Assembly (NCBI GenBank): GCA_947487925.1
Contig: CANLCA010000063.1
Location: 1 to 9,832 of the forward strand
Source: Verrucomicrobiales bacterium
Lineage (GTDB): Bacteria > Verrucomicrobiota > Verrucomicrobiia > Limisphaerales > F1-80-MAGS106
Direction of reading: 5' to 3'
DNA length: 9,832 bases
The notes beneath the pieces were generated by a model. The model did no database searches. It saw only the letters and a list, made by a program, of their open reading frames with translations, and was not told where the DNA came from. Position numbers and translations under genes: made by a program. Within the stretch, counting starts at the first letter, position 1, and the number at the start of each line of letters is the position of its first letter. Of this stretch, positions 1 through 6,897 are shown piece after piece.

Positions 1-445
1 CACGTATTTTTCATCGAATTTGACCTGATACCGTTCCAGCAACCTCCGGTATTCATCTTGAAATGTCATCTTCTGGTGATGCCGCGCCTGGTCGCGGATG
101 TAGGTCACGACCGCATCCGCATCCGACTGGCTGACGGAAAAAAGCTCCATATCCGGACTGCCAATGAAAATCCGAAGAAGCCGTTCCCATGCTTTTGATC
201 CATTTGGAGGAACTGGTTTTCACGGTTTCAACTACATCGGCAACCGTGCGCGTGCGCGACAGGCCTAGGAACAAATGAACGTGGTCTTCCACGCCGCCAA
301 CCTGCAACGACGGGCATCCGATATTGTCGAGCACTCCGGCGAGGTAGGGATGCAATTCAGTCTGGATGGCCGGCGTGAGAACGCGTTCTCAATGTTTGGT
401 GCTGAACACCAGATGAATCAGGATGCGGGACAATGATTGGGGCAT
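1..445 (-). pseudogene. Broken IS200-like / REP-associated tyrosine transposase (RAYT)
   Basis: The protein belongs to the Y1 (HUH) transposase family, which cuts and rejoins single-stranded DNA at palindromes. An ATG at 445 opens MPQSLSRILIHLVFSTKH, which stops at TGA (389-391) and then resumes in the same frame as ERVLTPAIQTELHPYLAGVL. The HUH metal-binding signature is seen in GGVEDHVHLF, followed by KTSSSKWIK and WQSGYGAF. At a run of six T (138-143, minus strand) the frame shifts. One base fewer would restore SVSQSDADAVVTYIRDQ, which holds the expected catalytic tyrosine, and then FQDEYRRLLERYQVKFDEKYV to the window edge. The family usually ends within one or two residues of this point, so the gene is nearly complete but carries two lesions. 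The stop is one transition from an arginine CGA codon, as expected for KHRER in this family. The protein is presumably inactive unless the T-run slips and the stop is read through. Family identification is firm; the name RAYT rather than plain IS200 is an inference from the single-copy look and the nearby palindromes. Confidence 0.87.
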
Positions 446-462
446 CGTGGCGTGGGGTTATC

Positions 463-543
463 GCGGCCATTCAGGCCGCATGAATCGCCGAACGGAAACC
501 CAGCCCGTTGGGCTGGGCTGAGGGATGATGGCCCGTTGGGCCA
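463..543. repeat. Array of three short palindromes (REP/BIME-like)
   Basis: Three perfect inverted repeats lie in 81 bases immediately upstream of the transposase remnant. The first is GCGGCC-ATTCA-GGCCGC (463-479), the second CCCAGCCC-GTT-GGGCTGGG (499-517), and the third TGGCCC-GTT-GGGCCA (529-543). The last two share the core GCCC-GTT-GGGC with the same three-base loop. RAYT proteins are known to bind and process such palindromes, and IS200-type ends carry subterminal hairpins, so these are probably the element's cognate sites or a dispersed REP unit. An open reading frame of 64 codons crosses them on the minus strand, but it is only the repeat read as protein and I do not call it. The hairpins lack T-tracts, which argues against simple terminators. 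Confidence 0.7.
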
Positions 544-653
544 GTAGAGCCATGCGGCCCATTGAGTCTGGCCCAACAGCCTGGGTGATGCAGAATCAAC
601 CAACCTCCTCACCCCAACGGCACGATAAACAAAACCTTCTCTGTTGATACCGC

Positions 654-1436
654 TTATTTTGTCGGCGAATAATCCGTCGGGACCAGGAACTCAGATTTCA
701 CACCGCCTTGGATCGTGAGAGAGCCGCCGGCCTCTTTTTCGCTGGCCTCGCGCGCTGATTTCCATGCGGGATCCTTGCCGAACTCACCAAATGACGCTTT
801 GGCCGCATCCTGCGATTTGTGGGTCAGGAAGTAGAGCAAGGTGCGATCGGCGTTCGGTTGGCCCGCCATTTTGTGAAAGTAACCTTGGTTGCCGATGCCG
901 TGCTTTGTAAAGAGCTTGAGCGTGTGATCGCGGAACCGGGCGTCGAGGTTGGACAGCTTCCCTTCGGGCGTTGTGTAGGTGCGTATTTCGAACACGCCGC
1001 CGTGAGAGAGATCGCCCGTCTTCACAGCGGGGGAATAATCGGTGGTTTGCAAAAACATCTGTTCCACTTTCGAAACAATCGGTCCGTTCGCCTCGGTGCT
1101 TTTTTGGGCGGCCTTCCATTCTGGGTCCGCGAAAAACGCCTTCCAGGAAGTCTCGCGGGCCTCACGGCTGGGATAGGAAAGGAGATAAACCAATTTGTGC
1201 TCCTTGTTGTCGATGGGGACCCAATACCCCACGTTACCGATTCCGTGCTTCGTGAACAGCTTCAGTGTGTGGTTGCGGAACCGCGCATTCAGGTCCTCAA
1301 GGCGGCCCGGGGGTGAATAATAAATCCGCATCTCATAGCAGATGGACGCGGGTTTGTCGGCGGCGGTGGCGGTATGCCCTGCAATCGACACGAGCGCGAG
1401 GGTCATCAATCCGGTGAGGAAAGGAAAACTATTCAT
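654..1436 (-). CDS. Secreted protein of two tandem NIPSNAP domains
   Basis: The product is 260 residues from the chosen start. It opens with an apparent signal peptide (MNSFPFLTGLMTLALVSIAG, cleavage probably after HTATA), so export to the periplasm or beyond is likely. Two NIPSNAP (dimeric alpha/beta-barrel) domains follow, at about residues 34-136 and 147-257. Each contains a near-identical block RFR(N/D)HTLKLFTKHGIGN, then DPxWK, and each ends in TDYSP. NIPSNAP domains are small ferredoxin-like folds; their biochemical role in bacteria is not established, so no reaction is assigned. The ATG at 1436 is preferred over the one two codons earlier (1442), because an AGG sits six bases before the inner ATG and directly abuts the outer one. 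The gene is divergent from the pseudopilin gene and stands alone. The family assignment is confident, the function unknown. Confidence 0.88.
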   Translation of the reverse strand: MNSFPFLTGLMTLALVSIAGHTATAADKPASICYEMRIYYSPPGRLEDLNARFRNHTLKLFTKHGIGNVGYWVPIDNKEHKLVYLLSYPSREARETSWKAFFADPEWKAAQKSTEANGPIVSKVEQMFLQTTDYSPAVKTGDLSHGGVFEIRTYTTPEGKLSNLDARFRDHTLKLFTKHGIGNQGYFHKMAGQPNADRTLLYFLTHKSQDAAKASFGEFGKDPAWKSAREASEKEAGGSLTIQGGVKSEFLVPTDYSPTK

Positions 1437-1488
1437 GATCATCCTATTGCTGCGGAACGTTCTGCCGGTGTCAAATCAAAATGGAGAC

Positions 1489-1516
1489 TTGCGAGAGGGT
1501 GAAGCAAGGTTATGAT
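1489..1516 (+). promoter_or_regulatory. Putative sigma70-type promoter for the pseudopilin gene
   Basis: TTGCGA (1489-1494, four of six consensus bases) and TATGAT (1511-1516, five of six) are separated by 16 bases. Transcription would begin near 1523, leaving a leader of about 27 bases before the ATG at 1550. The position excludes the longer reading from 1481. This is a pattern match only. Confidence 0.4.
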
Positions 1517-1549
1517 GGCAGGCATACCCTGGTCTCAAACCACGTCTAT

Positions 1550-2296
1550 ATGAACTCCATCGCATCCCCCTCGAGCCTTTGTCTCCCGCTCCGGCTGAAG
1601 GCTCGCCGGTCCGGGTTTACTTTAATCGAACTCTTGGTGGTGATTGCCATCATCGCGATTCTTGCCGGCATGCTTCTGCCGTCTCTGGCCAGAGCCAAGG
1701 GAAAGGCCACGCTGGTGAAGTGCCTGAACAATCAGAAGCAGCAGGGGATCGCCTACCACATGTACCAGGACGACAACAATGACTCCTACCCTGCCCACAA
1801 GGATTGGGCATCCGTGGGGGGCACAAACGGCACCTATGACGTCTATGTCGCCGCCACCAATCGTCCCTTGAACGTCTATATCCAAAGCTTGGACAGCTTT
1901 TGGTGCCCCAACGACAAGGGCGACATTTTGCGTAATTCGAAGCATTGTTTCCGGTTCTACGGGAATAGCTACCTCGTCGAATGGGGCGTGGACGCTTTCC
2001 GGGTGAAGCGTGTCACAGGGGATTCACAGGCCCCAAAGGGCTCTTACAACGGGTCGCCTATCAAGGGCTCTGAGGTCGCTCAAAAAGCGTCCTCAAAGAT
2101 CATTCAAGGGGACTGGATCTGGCACGCAAACCGAGGGTTCACAGACCCGAAAAGCATCTGGCACAACTACAAAGGCCGAAGCCTGACGAGTATGCTGTAT
2201 GGGGACGGACATGTCGAAGCCTACCAGTTTCCGATGAAGGAATTTCCGAACTGGATTTGGGCTCCGCCGCCCGATATTAACTGGAAGTGGTGGTGA
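1550..2296 (+). CDS. Prepilin-type N-terminal cleavage/methylation domain protein (pseudopilin-like)
   Basis: The product is 248 residues from the ATG at 1550. After a basic leader ending KARRSG, the type IV prepilin signature begins with FTLIELLVV: Gly22 is the -1 residue, Phe23 becomes the methylated N-terminus and Glu27 is the conserved +5 glutamate. A hydrophobic helix of about 20 residues follows. The expected maturation is by a PilD-type peptidase at the inner membrane. The globular part has the WCPND element (near 118-122) and a C-terminal GDGHVE (218-223), both typical of the large PulG-like families of Verrucomicrobiota and Planctomycetota. Cysteines at 58, 119 and 133 could form a disulfide. 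The frame stays open back to an ATG at 1481, but a 44-residue leader is unusually long, and a promoter-like pair lies inside that stretch. There is no good Shine-Dalgarno at either start. No secretion or pilus genes are adjacent, so the specific role is unknown. Confidence 0.85.
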   Translation: MNSIASPSSLCLPLRLKARRSGFTLIELLVVIAIIAILAGMLLPSLARAKGKATLVKCLNNQKQQGIAYHMYQDDNNDSYPAHKDWASVGGTNGTYDVYVAATNRPLNVYIQSLDSFWCPNDKGDILRNSKHCFRFYGNSYLVEWGVDAFRVKRVTGDSQAPKGSYNGSPIKGSEVAQKASSKIIQGDWIWHANRGFTDPKSIWHNYKGRSLTSMLYGDGHVEAYQFPMKEFPNWIWAPPPDINWKWW

Positions 2297-2303
2297 TCCT
2301 TGT

Positions 2304-2326
2304 GGGGGCCGTCAACGGGGTCCCCC
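2304..2326. terminator. Possible hairpin between convergent genes
   Basis: GGGGG (2304-2308) can pair with CCCCC (2322-2326), and inside it CCG (2309-2311) pairs with CGG (2316-2318) around a TCAA loop, with three unpaired bases on the right arm. It lies just after the pseudopilin stop and overlaps the stop codon of the converging CotH-like gene. No T-tract follows on either strand, so a terminator role is only suggested by the position. Confidence 0.25.
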
Positions 2327-4012
2327 TCGCCTCTGGCGCGGTTCGGGTTTGGCATCGCCCAGTCGGCGGATTGTCATGGCTTCCAGGTCATACCAGGCAT
2401 CGCCTTCCATCCCCCTGAATTCACACAGGATTTGAACTTCTGACAAGGCGTCTGGAAGATTGAACTCCTGCTCGAGCGGTTTCCAATCAGCCGTTTCAGT
2501 GATGGGTTGAGCTGCCTTTGATCCGTTCGCGGAAAATCCTGTGCCTGGGCGGCTGTCTCCAACGTCTGCGATGATCTTTTTGGCTTTGACCCTGCCTTCG
2601 ACTTTGTAGCGGCCCGAGTCAAGCCAGACTCTCGATTTCCAAGCACCGATGCTGCTGCCGCTTTTAGTGCCAAGGTGGAGGGTTGGCTTGCCGTCGAGAT
2701 CCACTTTTTCCATGGACGGTTTGCCAAATACTGCCTTGGGTTCCCAAGAAACCAGTTTTGCGGTGCCGTCGGCGGCCAGCTTCAGAGGTTCGATGGGATT
2801 GGCCAGTTGTTCATCCAGGCTCAGGCAGCGGCGGGCCAGGGCTTTGCAGAAAGCCTGGACCTTTGCTTCGTGTTCCCTGACGGCGTCCGGTCCATTTTCC
2901 GCGATCACGGGTTTGAGTTTTGCAGCAATTTCCAGAACGCGATTGGTCAAGGACTCGGCTTGGAACAGGGTTTTTCGAAGCTCCCGCACGCGATCGAAGT
3001 AGCGAGTTCTGAGAGCCGGCACCTCCATGACGCCGCGTGCAACCATGCCTTCCATTCGGGGCAGGATGAGGCCTTCCGGATTCCACAGCATTTGGTCCAA
3101 TCCATGGGGCATGAAGACCATCTTGTCGCGGTCCAGATCATGAAAAAGTCGCCAGTTGTTCTTGTTCAACGCGTAGCCGTCCCAGTCCCAGAGCATGATA
3201 TCCATCGCGACGAAACTGAGGAACCTTTCCACATCGAGAATCTTGCCAAGCTTCTCAGTGCGGACGGCCCGATCGGATTCTTTCGCGGCCTCCGCGAGGG
3301 CTTTGCGATCCGATTGATCCGTTTCGTTTTCTCCCGAGTTGACGGAGAGATCGTCCGTGATGTCTTTCAAGAAACCGCCGTCGTAGAGATTGCCTTTCGT
3401 GTTCTTGAAGTGGCGCGCGAGGAATTGCTTGTTCCAGCCTTCAACCAGCCCATAGAGACCCAGCTTCCGACCGTTGAGAGTGACATGCGCGTGCGTGGCG
3501 CGCGGGGCCGGCACGCCCGCTTTGTTGAAGAGCTCCCTTGAAAACTGCTCACTGAGGAAAGTCGGATCTTGAACGGAGTTGTTGAGGCTCAGCTTTTGCA
3601 ATCCTCGAAAGGTCTGACCGGGAACAAATTTGTCGAAGTTCAGGGTCATCGCGGGCGTGTCATCCACGGACCGGAAGCTCCCCGCGGCGCCTTTGAGATG
3701 GAGCGCGACGTTCGTGTAGACGATGGTTCCATCAGTCACGGTGACCTGGACGACGGCGCGTTCGGACTGCTGCCCGAAAGCGGGCTGTTGCCTCCTCAGT
3801 TTTTCGAGTTCCTTTTCCGGAATATCGATCTTAAGACGAGGAATCTCCACGCCTGCGAACAGTCGATCGATCTCCTCCGAATGAGAGGCTTTTGTCTTGG
3901 ACTTTTTCTTCTCGGCAGCCTGGCTTGAGCCGAAGGAATGGGCGATGGCCAGGCTGAGAAGGATCAGGAAGTAACGCGACCCAATCCGGCCATGTGTTGT
4001 GCGGGGTTTCAT
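2312..4012 (-). CDS. Secreted CotH-family (spore-coat kinase-like) protein
   Basis: The product is 566 residues with a signal peptide (hydrophobic YFLILLSLAIAHSF, likely cleavage after SSQA). CotH proteins have an atypical protein-kinase fold, and CotH of Bacillus phosphorylates coat proteins. Family landmarks appear in order: LHLKGAAGSF (about 104-113), KLSLNNSVQDPTFLSEQ (140-156), VTLNGRKLGLYGLVEG (177-192), MDIMLWDWDGYALNKNNW (270-287) and MVFMPHGLDQML (298-309). In many family members the last block reads WDLD; here the first Asp is replaced (HGLD), so catalysis should not be assumed. A C-terminal beta-rich part (about 420-552) resembles a carbohydrate-binding-like sandwich, and the tail RQRRGGPR is basic. 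The ATG at 4012 is preferred, with AAAAAGGA about 11 bases upstream inside the end of the preceding gene; a TTG at 4036 would add eight residues. The upstream gene stops 7 nt earlier, suggesting one transcript. The substrate is unknown. Confidence 0.85.
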   Translation of the reverse strand: MKPRTTHGRIGSRYFLILLSLAIAHSFGSSQAAEKKKSKTKASHSEEIDRLFAGVEIPRLKIDIPEKELEKLRRQQPAFGQQSERAVVQVTVTDGTIVYTNVALHLKGAAGSFRSVDDTPAMTLNFDKFVPGQTFRGLQKLSLNNSVQDPTFLSEQFSRELFNKAGVPAPRATHAHVTLNGRKLGLYGLVEGWNKQFLARHFKNTKGNLYDGGFLKDITDDLSVNSGENETDQSDRKALAEAAKESDRAVRTEKLGKILDVERFLSFVAMDIMLWDWDGYALNKNNWRLFHDLDRDKMVFMPHGLDQMLWNPEGLILPRMEGMVARGVMEVPALRTRYFDRVRELRKTLFQAESLTNRVLEIAAKLKPVIAENGPDAVREHEAKVQAFCKALARRCLSLDEQLANPIEPLKLAADGTAKLVSWEPKAVFGKPSMEKVDLDGKPTLHLGTKSGSSIGAWKSRVWLDSGRYKVEGRVKAKKIIADVGDSRPGTGFSANGSKAAQPITETADWKPLEQEFNLPDALSEVQILCEFRGMEGDAWYDLEAMTIRRLGDAKPEPRQRRGGPR

Positions 4013-4019
4013 GATCTTG

Positions 4020-5138
4020 TTAATCCTTTTTTTCAAATTCAGCTTGGGTGAATCGTTCGAGCTTCAGCGGGAGCGGATTGCCCCCCTGCTCCCATTGTCC
4101 TTCCAGCGCCGTTCCTTCCTTGTTCATCGTTCCTGTAAACACGGCGCGCAGCAGGTTCAATTCCAGCCGCACGTCGTTCCCTGTTTTTTTGACGCTGGTC
4201 CAGGGAAACTCGCGGGCGCCTTGGTCCACGCTGATGAGGCTTCCGGCGAACGAGGCATCCTGAGCGCGGCCAATCTTAACCTTGAGCCGCAGGATTTGGC
4301 CCTGTGCATCCAGGTTGCCTTTCCAATAGCCACGAAGGTCTTCCTTCGAGGATTTATCGGGTGTGAAAGAAAGTCCTTCTGGGAGGGCTGTCGCCGGCTT
4401 GGTGATTCGTTCCAGCTTCACTTTGACGCCTTTTCCTCCCTGTTTCCACTCCCCAGACATGGATTGGCCATCCTGGCTGAGGGAGGCTTCTATCGAGGCC
4501 TGAAACGCCTGCCACTCCATCGTGGCGGCAGGCTTTGCGTAGGTCACTTTTGTGGCCGGAATGTCGCTGGCCCCCTGGTCGATCATGTCCATTTCCGCGC
4601 TGAATCCGCCGTCCGGCAACCGTCCGATCTTGAATCCCATGCGCATGACCATGCCAGGAAAGGGTTCCAGGCTCGTTTTCCAGTATCCCCGGATGTCCAT
4701 CGGTTCGTTCTTTGAGAAGGTATAGGTTTTCAGGACCTCGGGCTTGTCGGTTTCGGAGGATCGTTTGAATCTTGCCACCATCGCCTGCCCACCAGGACCC
4801 TCTTCGAATGCGCCCGCGATTTCATTTCCTTCAGCGTTGAGCTTGCCGTTGAACGCGCCCCCCATCCGTTCGAATTCGATGCGGACGTCCGGATGGTTGT
4901 AGAGAATGGCTGAGAGCGGCATGCCCTTCATCCCTTGTTCGGGAATTTCCATAAAGGCCGCGATCTTGTTATCCGCGGTTTTTGTGAGGCGGAGAATCAT
5001 TTTGAACTTCCTCCTTCCGAAATCCATTCCTCCCTCCCATTTTCCGACGAGATCGAAGGCTGATGGGGAGGCGGCACGGAGGGGGAGGCTGAGCCATGCG
5101 ATGAAGGCGACGAATACCAGGGAAACAAATCGGTTCAT
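4020..5138 (-). CDS. Secreted protein of three tandem ~95-residue beta-rich repeats
   Basis: The product is 372 residues with an N-terminal signal peptide (MNRFVSLVFVAFIAWLSLPL, likely cleavage at LRAAS). The rest is three copies of one domain at about 31-126, 149-245 and 268-362. Each copy runs G-x-W-x-G/T at its start, a central block (IPEQGMKGMPLS, IDQGASDIPATKV, VDQGAREFPWTSV), then G-(E/Q)-W-x-Q-GG and a closing LER. The first copy is the most diverged (FEEGPGGQ, RFKR). From memory, the same domain precedes alpha/beta-hydrolase or serine-hydrolase domains in many bacterial secreted proteins, but no hydrolase region follows here: the sequence ends ten residues after the third copy. A binding or scaffold role is possible; no activity is assigned. 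The CotH-like gene begins 7 nt downstream. No Shine-Dalgarno is evident before the ATG. Confidence 0.8.
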   Translation of the reverse strand: MNRFVSLVFVAFIAWLSLPLRAASPSAFDLVGKWEGGMDFGRRKFKMILRLTKTADNKIAAFMEIPEQGMKGMPLSAILYNHPDVRIEFERMGGAFNGKLNAEGNEIAGAFEEGPGGQAMVARFKRSSETDKPEVLKTYTFSKNEPMDIRGYWKTSLEPFPGMVMRMGFKIGRLPDGGFSAEMDMIDQGASDIPATKVTYAKPAATMEWQAFQASIEASLSQDGQSMSGEWKQGGKGVKVKLERITKPATALPEGLSFTPDKSSKEDLRGYWKGNLDAQGQILRLKVKIGRAQDASFAGSLISVDQGAREFPWTSVKKTGNDVRLELNLLRAVFTGTMNKEGTALEGQWEQGGNPLPLKLERFTQAEFEKKD

Positions 5139-5319
5139 GAGTCAAGTCAGGATGAATTGGCGACACTGCGCCGCTTTTGTAGACACAGGAGAGCCACATT
5201 AGTTACGTTCCACGAGCAATCCTTGTTCCGTCTGCTCGGGAGGGGTTCTCCAGGTTTTTGGTGAAATGCAGTGGGTCTTTTGGATGCGTTGTGGCTCCGG
5301 GGATGGGTGACGTTCGCGC
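5139..5319. other. Intergenic spacer between the lptF/G-like gene and the triple-repeat gene
   Basis: These 181 bases separate two genes of the same direction. I found no convincing hairpin with a T-tract, no good -35/-10 pair and no plausible small gene. The gap is long enough that the two genes may be transcribed separately. Confidence 0.5.
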
Positions 5320-6450
5320 TCATTCACCAGATCCTCGGTTGGAGCGCCAGAGCAGGCAGATCCCGGCTCCTTGGAAGAGGAAATTTGGCAGCCAAAGGAT
5401 GAAATGAGGGAGGAATTCGGGCCGGGTATCGAGGGCCATCCCAAGAATGAAAAAGCTGTAGTAAACGAGCAGCAACCCGAGGGCGATCGCGACCCCCAGG
5501 TTGGTCTCTTTGCGGTGCGAACGAACTCCTAGCGGGATGCCGACCAGAGTGAAGGCGACGCAGGCGAAGGAGAAGGAGATCTGCCGATGGATTTGGACAT
5601 CGATGGGGGTGGTGGAGCGGAACCCAGAGCTTGCGGAATGAGGGAGGGCGCCGAGCTGCTGCCGCCATATCCTGCGCTCTTCGAGCAGTTGGGCGAAGCC
5701 CATGTGTTTGACGCTCACGCTGGAGGATCGAGACAGTCGTTCGAGGCTGAGCGGCAGCTCGATTTCGGCCATGTAACCGCGGGTTTCCCAGCGCTCGCTG
5801 GTTCTCTCGAGCACTTGGGCGTCAAAGAGTTTGAGCCGGAACAGATTGGTTTCTTGGAGGAGCTCGCCCCTGGCGGCGCGGACGTCGCGAATCTTTTGGC
5901 CGTCTTTATTCTCGAACAACATCACATCCTGGAGCAGGGCGCCGTGGCGTTTTCCAACGTAGATGATGTGGTTGCCGACGCGTGTGAAGCGGCCTTCCGC
6001 GGGGCCGAGGCTGGCTGTTTGGAGCGCCGCCTGGGACAGGAGCGTTTTGTAGGCGGCGCGACACCGCGGGGCGAGGTCCATGTTGATCCAAGCGCAGAGA
6101 AGGCTGAGAACGAAGCTGAGGGCAATCACTGGGGTGGACCAGACCAAGAGGCTCACGCCGCTGGCGCGGACTGCGGTCAGCTCATTGTCGGCTCCCAGCC
6201 TGCGGAAGACCAGGAGGGTTGCTGTGAGCATCCCGAGCGGCAGCGCGAACACCAGCACGAAAGGGATGAGCAGGCCGATGGCTTGGACGACCACAAGGAC
6301 CGTGGCTTGGCCGCTCATGAGCAGCCCGATGACCTCTTTGACGACGTTCGCGAGCAGCAGGACAAACGTAAAAACCGCCACCGTCAAGACTAACGATGCC
6401 AGGATTTGGCGGAGCAGGTAGAGTTGCAGGGTTCGCATCGCGCGGGGCAC
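5320..6450 (-). CDS. LptF/LptG-family permease of the LPS export ABC transporter
   Basis: The product is 376 residues, close to the usual length of about 360-390. LptF and LptG form the inner-membrane channel that, driven by LptB, passes lipopolysaccharide to the LptC-LptA bridge. Hydrophobic segments lie near residues 15-42, 52-84, 101-122, 290-310, 316-340 and 345-368. They enclose a periplasmic region of about 165 residues (RFTRVGNHIIYVGKR, EIELPLSLERL), which matches the family's 3+3 layout with a beta-jellyroll. The signature RRLGADNELTAVRASGVSL follows the second segment. The GTG at 6450 is chosen because GAGG sits five bases upstream of it, while the ATG at 6438 is too far from that site. 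I cannot separate LptF from LptG by eye. The partner gene and lptB are not in the window, although the pair is often adjacent. Confidence 0.9.
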   Translation of the reverse strand: MPRAMRTLQLYLLRQILASLVLTVAVFTFVLLLANVVKEVIGLLMSGQATVLVVVQAIGLLIPFVLVFALPLGMLTATLLVFRRLGADNELTAVRASGVSLLVWSTPVIALSFVLSLLCAWINMDLAPRCRAAYKTLLSQAALQTASLGPAEGRFTRVGNHIIYVGKRHGALLQDVMLFENKDGQKIRDVRAARGELLQETNLFRLKLFDAQVLERTSERWETRGYMAEIELPLSLERLSRSSSVSVKHMGFAQLLEERRIWRQQLGALPHSASSGFRSTTPIDVQIHRQISFSFACVAFTLVGIPLGVRSHRKETNLGVAIALGLLLVYYSFFILGMALDTRPEFLPHFILWLPNFLFQGAGICLLWRSNRGSGE

Positions 6451-6897
6451 TTTCGCCTCGATCTACGCGCCAGTCTTGGCCGCGCTTTTGTCAAGTCAAG
6501 AGCAATGGCTCATGGGTGGGGGATCCTGTCGTTGACTCGTGCCAGGGGGTTGTTTTTGTGGCCCACGTTTTTGGCTTTCGCAGGGTCCACTCAGAGAGGG
6601 CTAGATGGGTGGATTGGGACTCGTGTCACTCGTCGCTCCGAATGGTCCCTCCAACACTTCGGATCCATCCCGATTGCGAAACCGTGACATTCGGCTGAAA
6701 CAGGCAAAGAACTGTTTTTGTTTTTCTTGACTTGTCTATCCTACTTATTGAGAAGCAGATACGGGTTCAGTTTGTCGTTTGACAGAGGGGTGAGTGATGC
6801 TAGGCTGATGGGACGTTTTGAGGGTGGCTTGCGAATGGCTGGCTGTGAAGGTCGGTTTTTTTCCCTGTCGAAATTGAATTGTGAACGGGTTTATTGC
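6451..6897. other. 447-base divergent intergenic region
   Basis: This region separates the start of the lptF/G-like gene from the start of korA and must carry both promoters. On the plus strand a good -35 with an extended -10 lies at 6779-6806. On the minus strand TTGACTTGACA near 6488-6498 offers -35-like hexamers, but no matching -10 is found. The korA frame is open back to 6718, but those 60 codons look unlike coding sequence. I see no RNA gene or riboswitch. Confidence 0.55.
6779..6806 (+). promoter_or_regulatory. Putative extended -10 promoter for korAB
   Basis: A perfect consensus TTGACA (6779-6784) is followed 16 bases later by TAGGCT (6801-6806). That hexamer matches only three of six -10 bases but keeps the key T, A and final T, and it is preceded by TGC, giving the TGnTAnnnT extended -10 form. 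Transcription would start near 6813, about 85 bases before the chosen korA ATG, which argues against translation from 6718. Confidence 0.42.

Noticed and set aside
418..612. 64-codon minus-strand frame over the palindromes
   Set aside because: It is explained by translating the inverted repeats and the start region of the transposase remnant; no domain, ribosome site or independent coding signal.
2675..3541. 288-codon plus-strand frame inside the CotH-like gene
   Set aside because: Antisense shadow of a well-supported gene with signal peptide and family motifs; its own translation shows no recognisable fold.
6486..6500. Minus-strand TTGACTTGACA as promoter of the lptF/G-like gene
   Set aside because: Good -35-like hexamers but no acceptable -10 at 15-19 bases; the best candidate, AAGACT, matches only three of six.
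6718..6897. 60-residue N-terminal extension of KorA
   Set aside because: No similarity to known KorA N-termini, composition unlike the rest, and it contains a promoter-like pair; the ATG at 6898 fits better.
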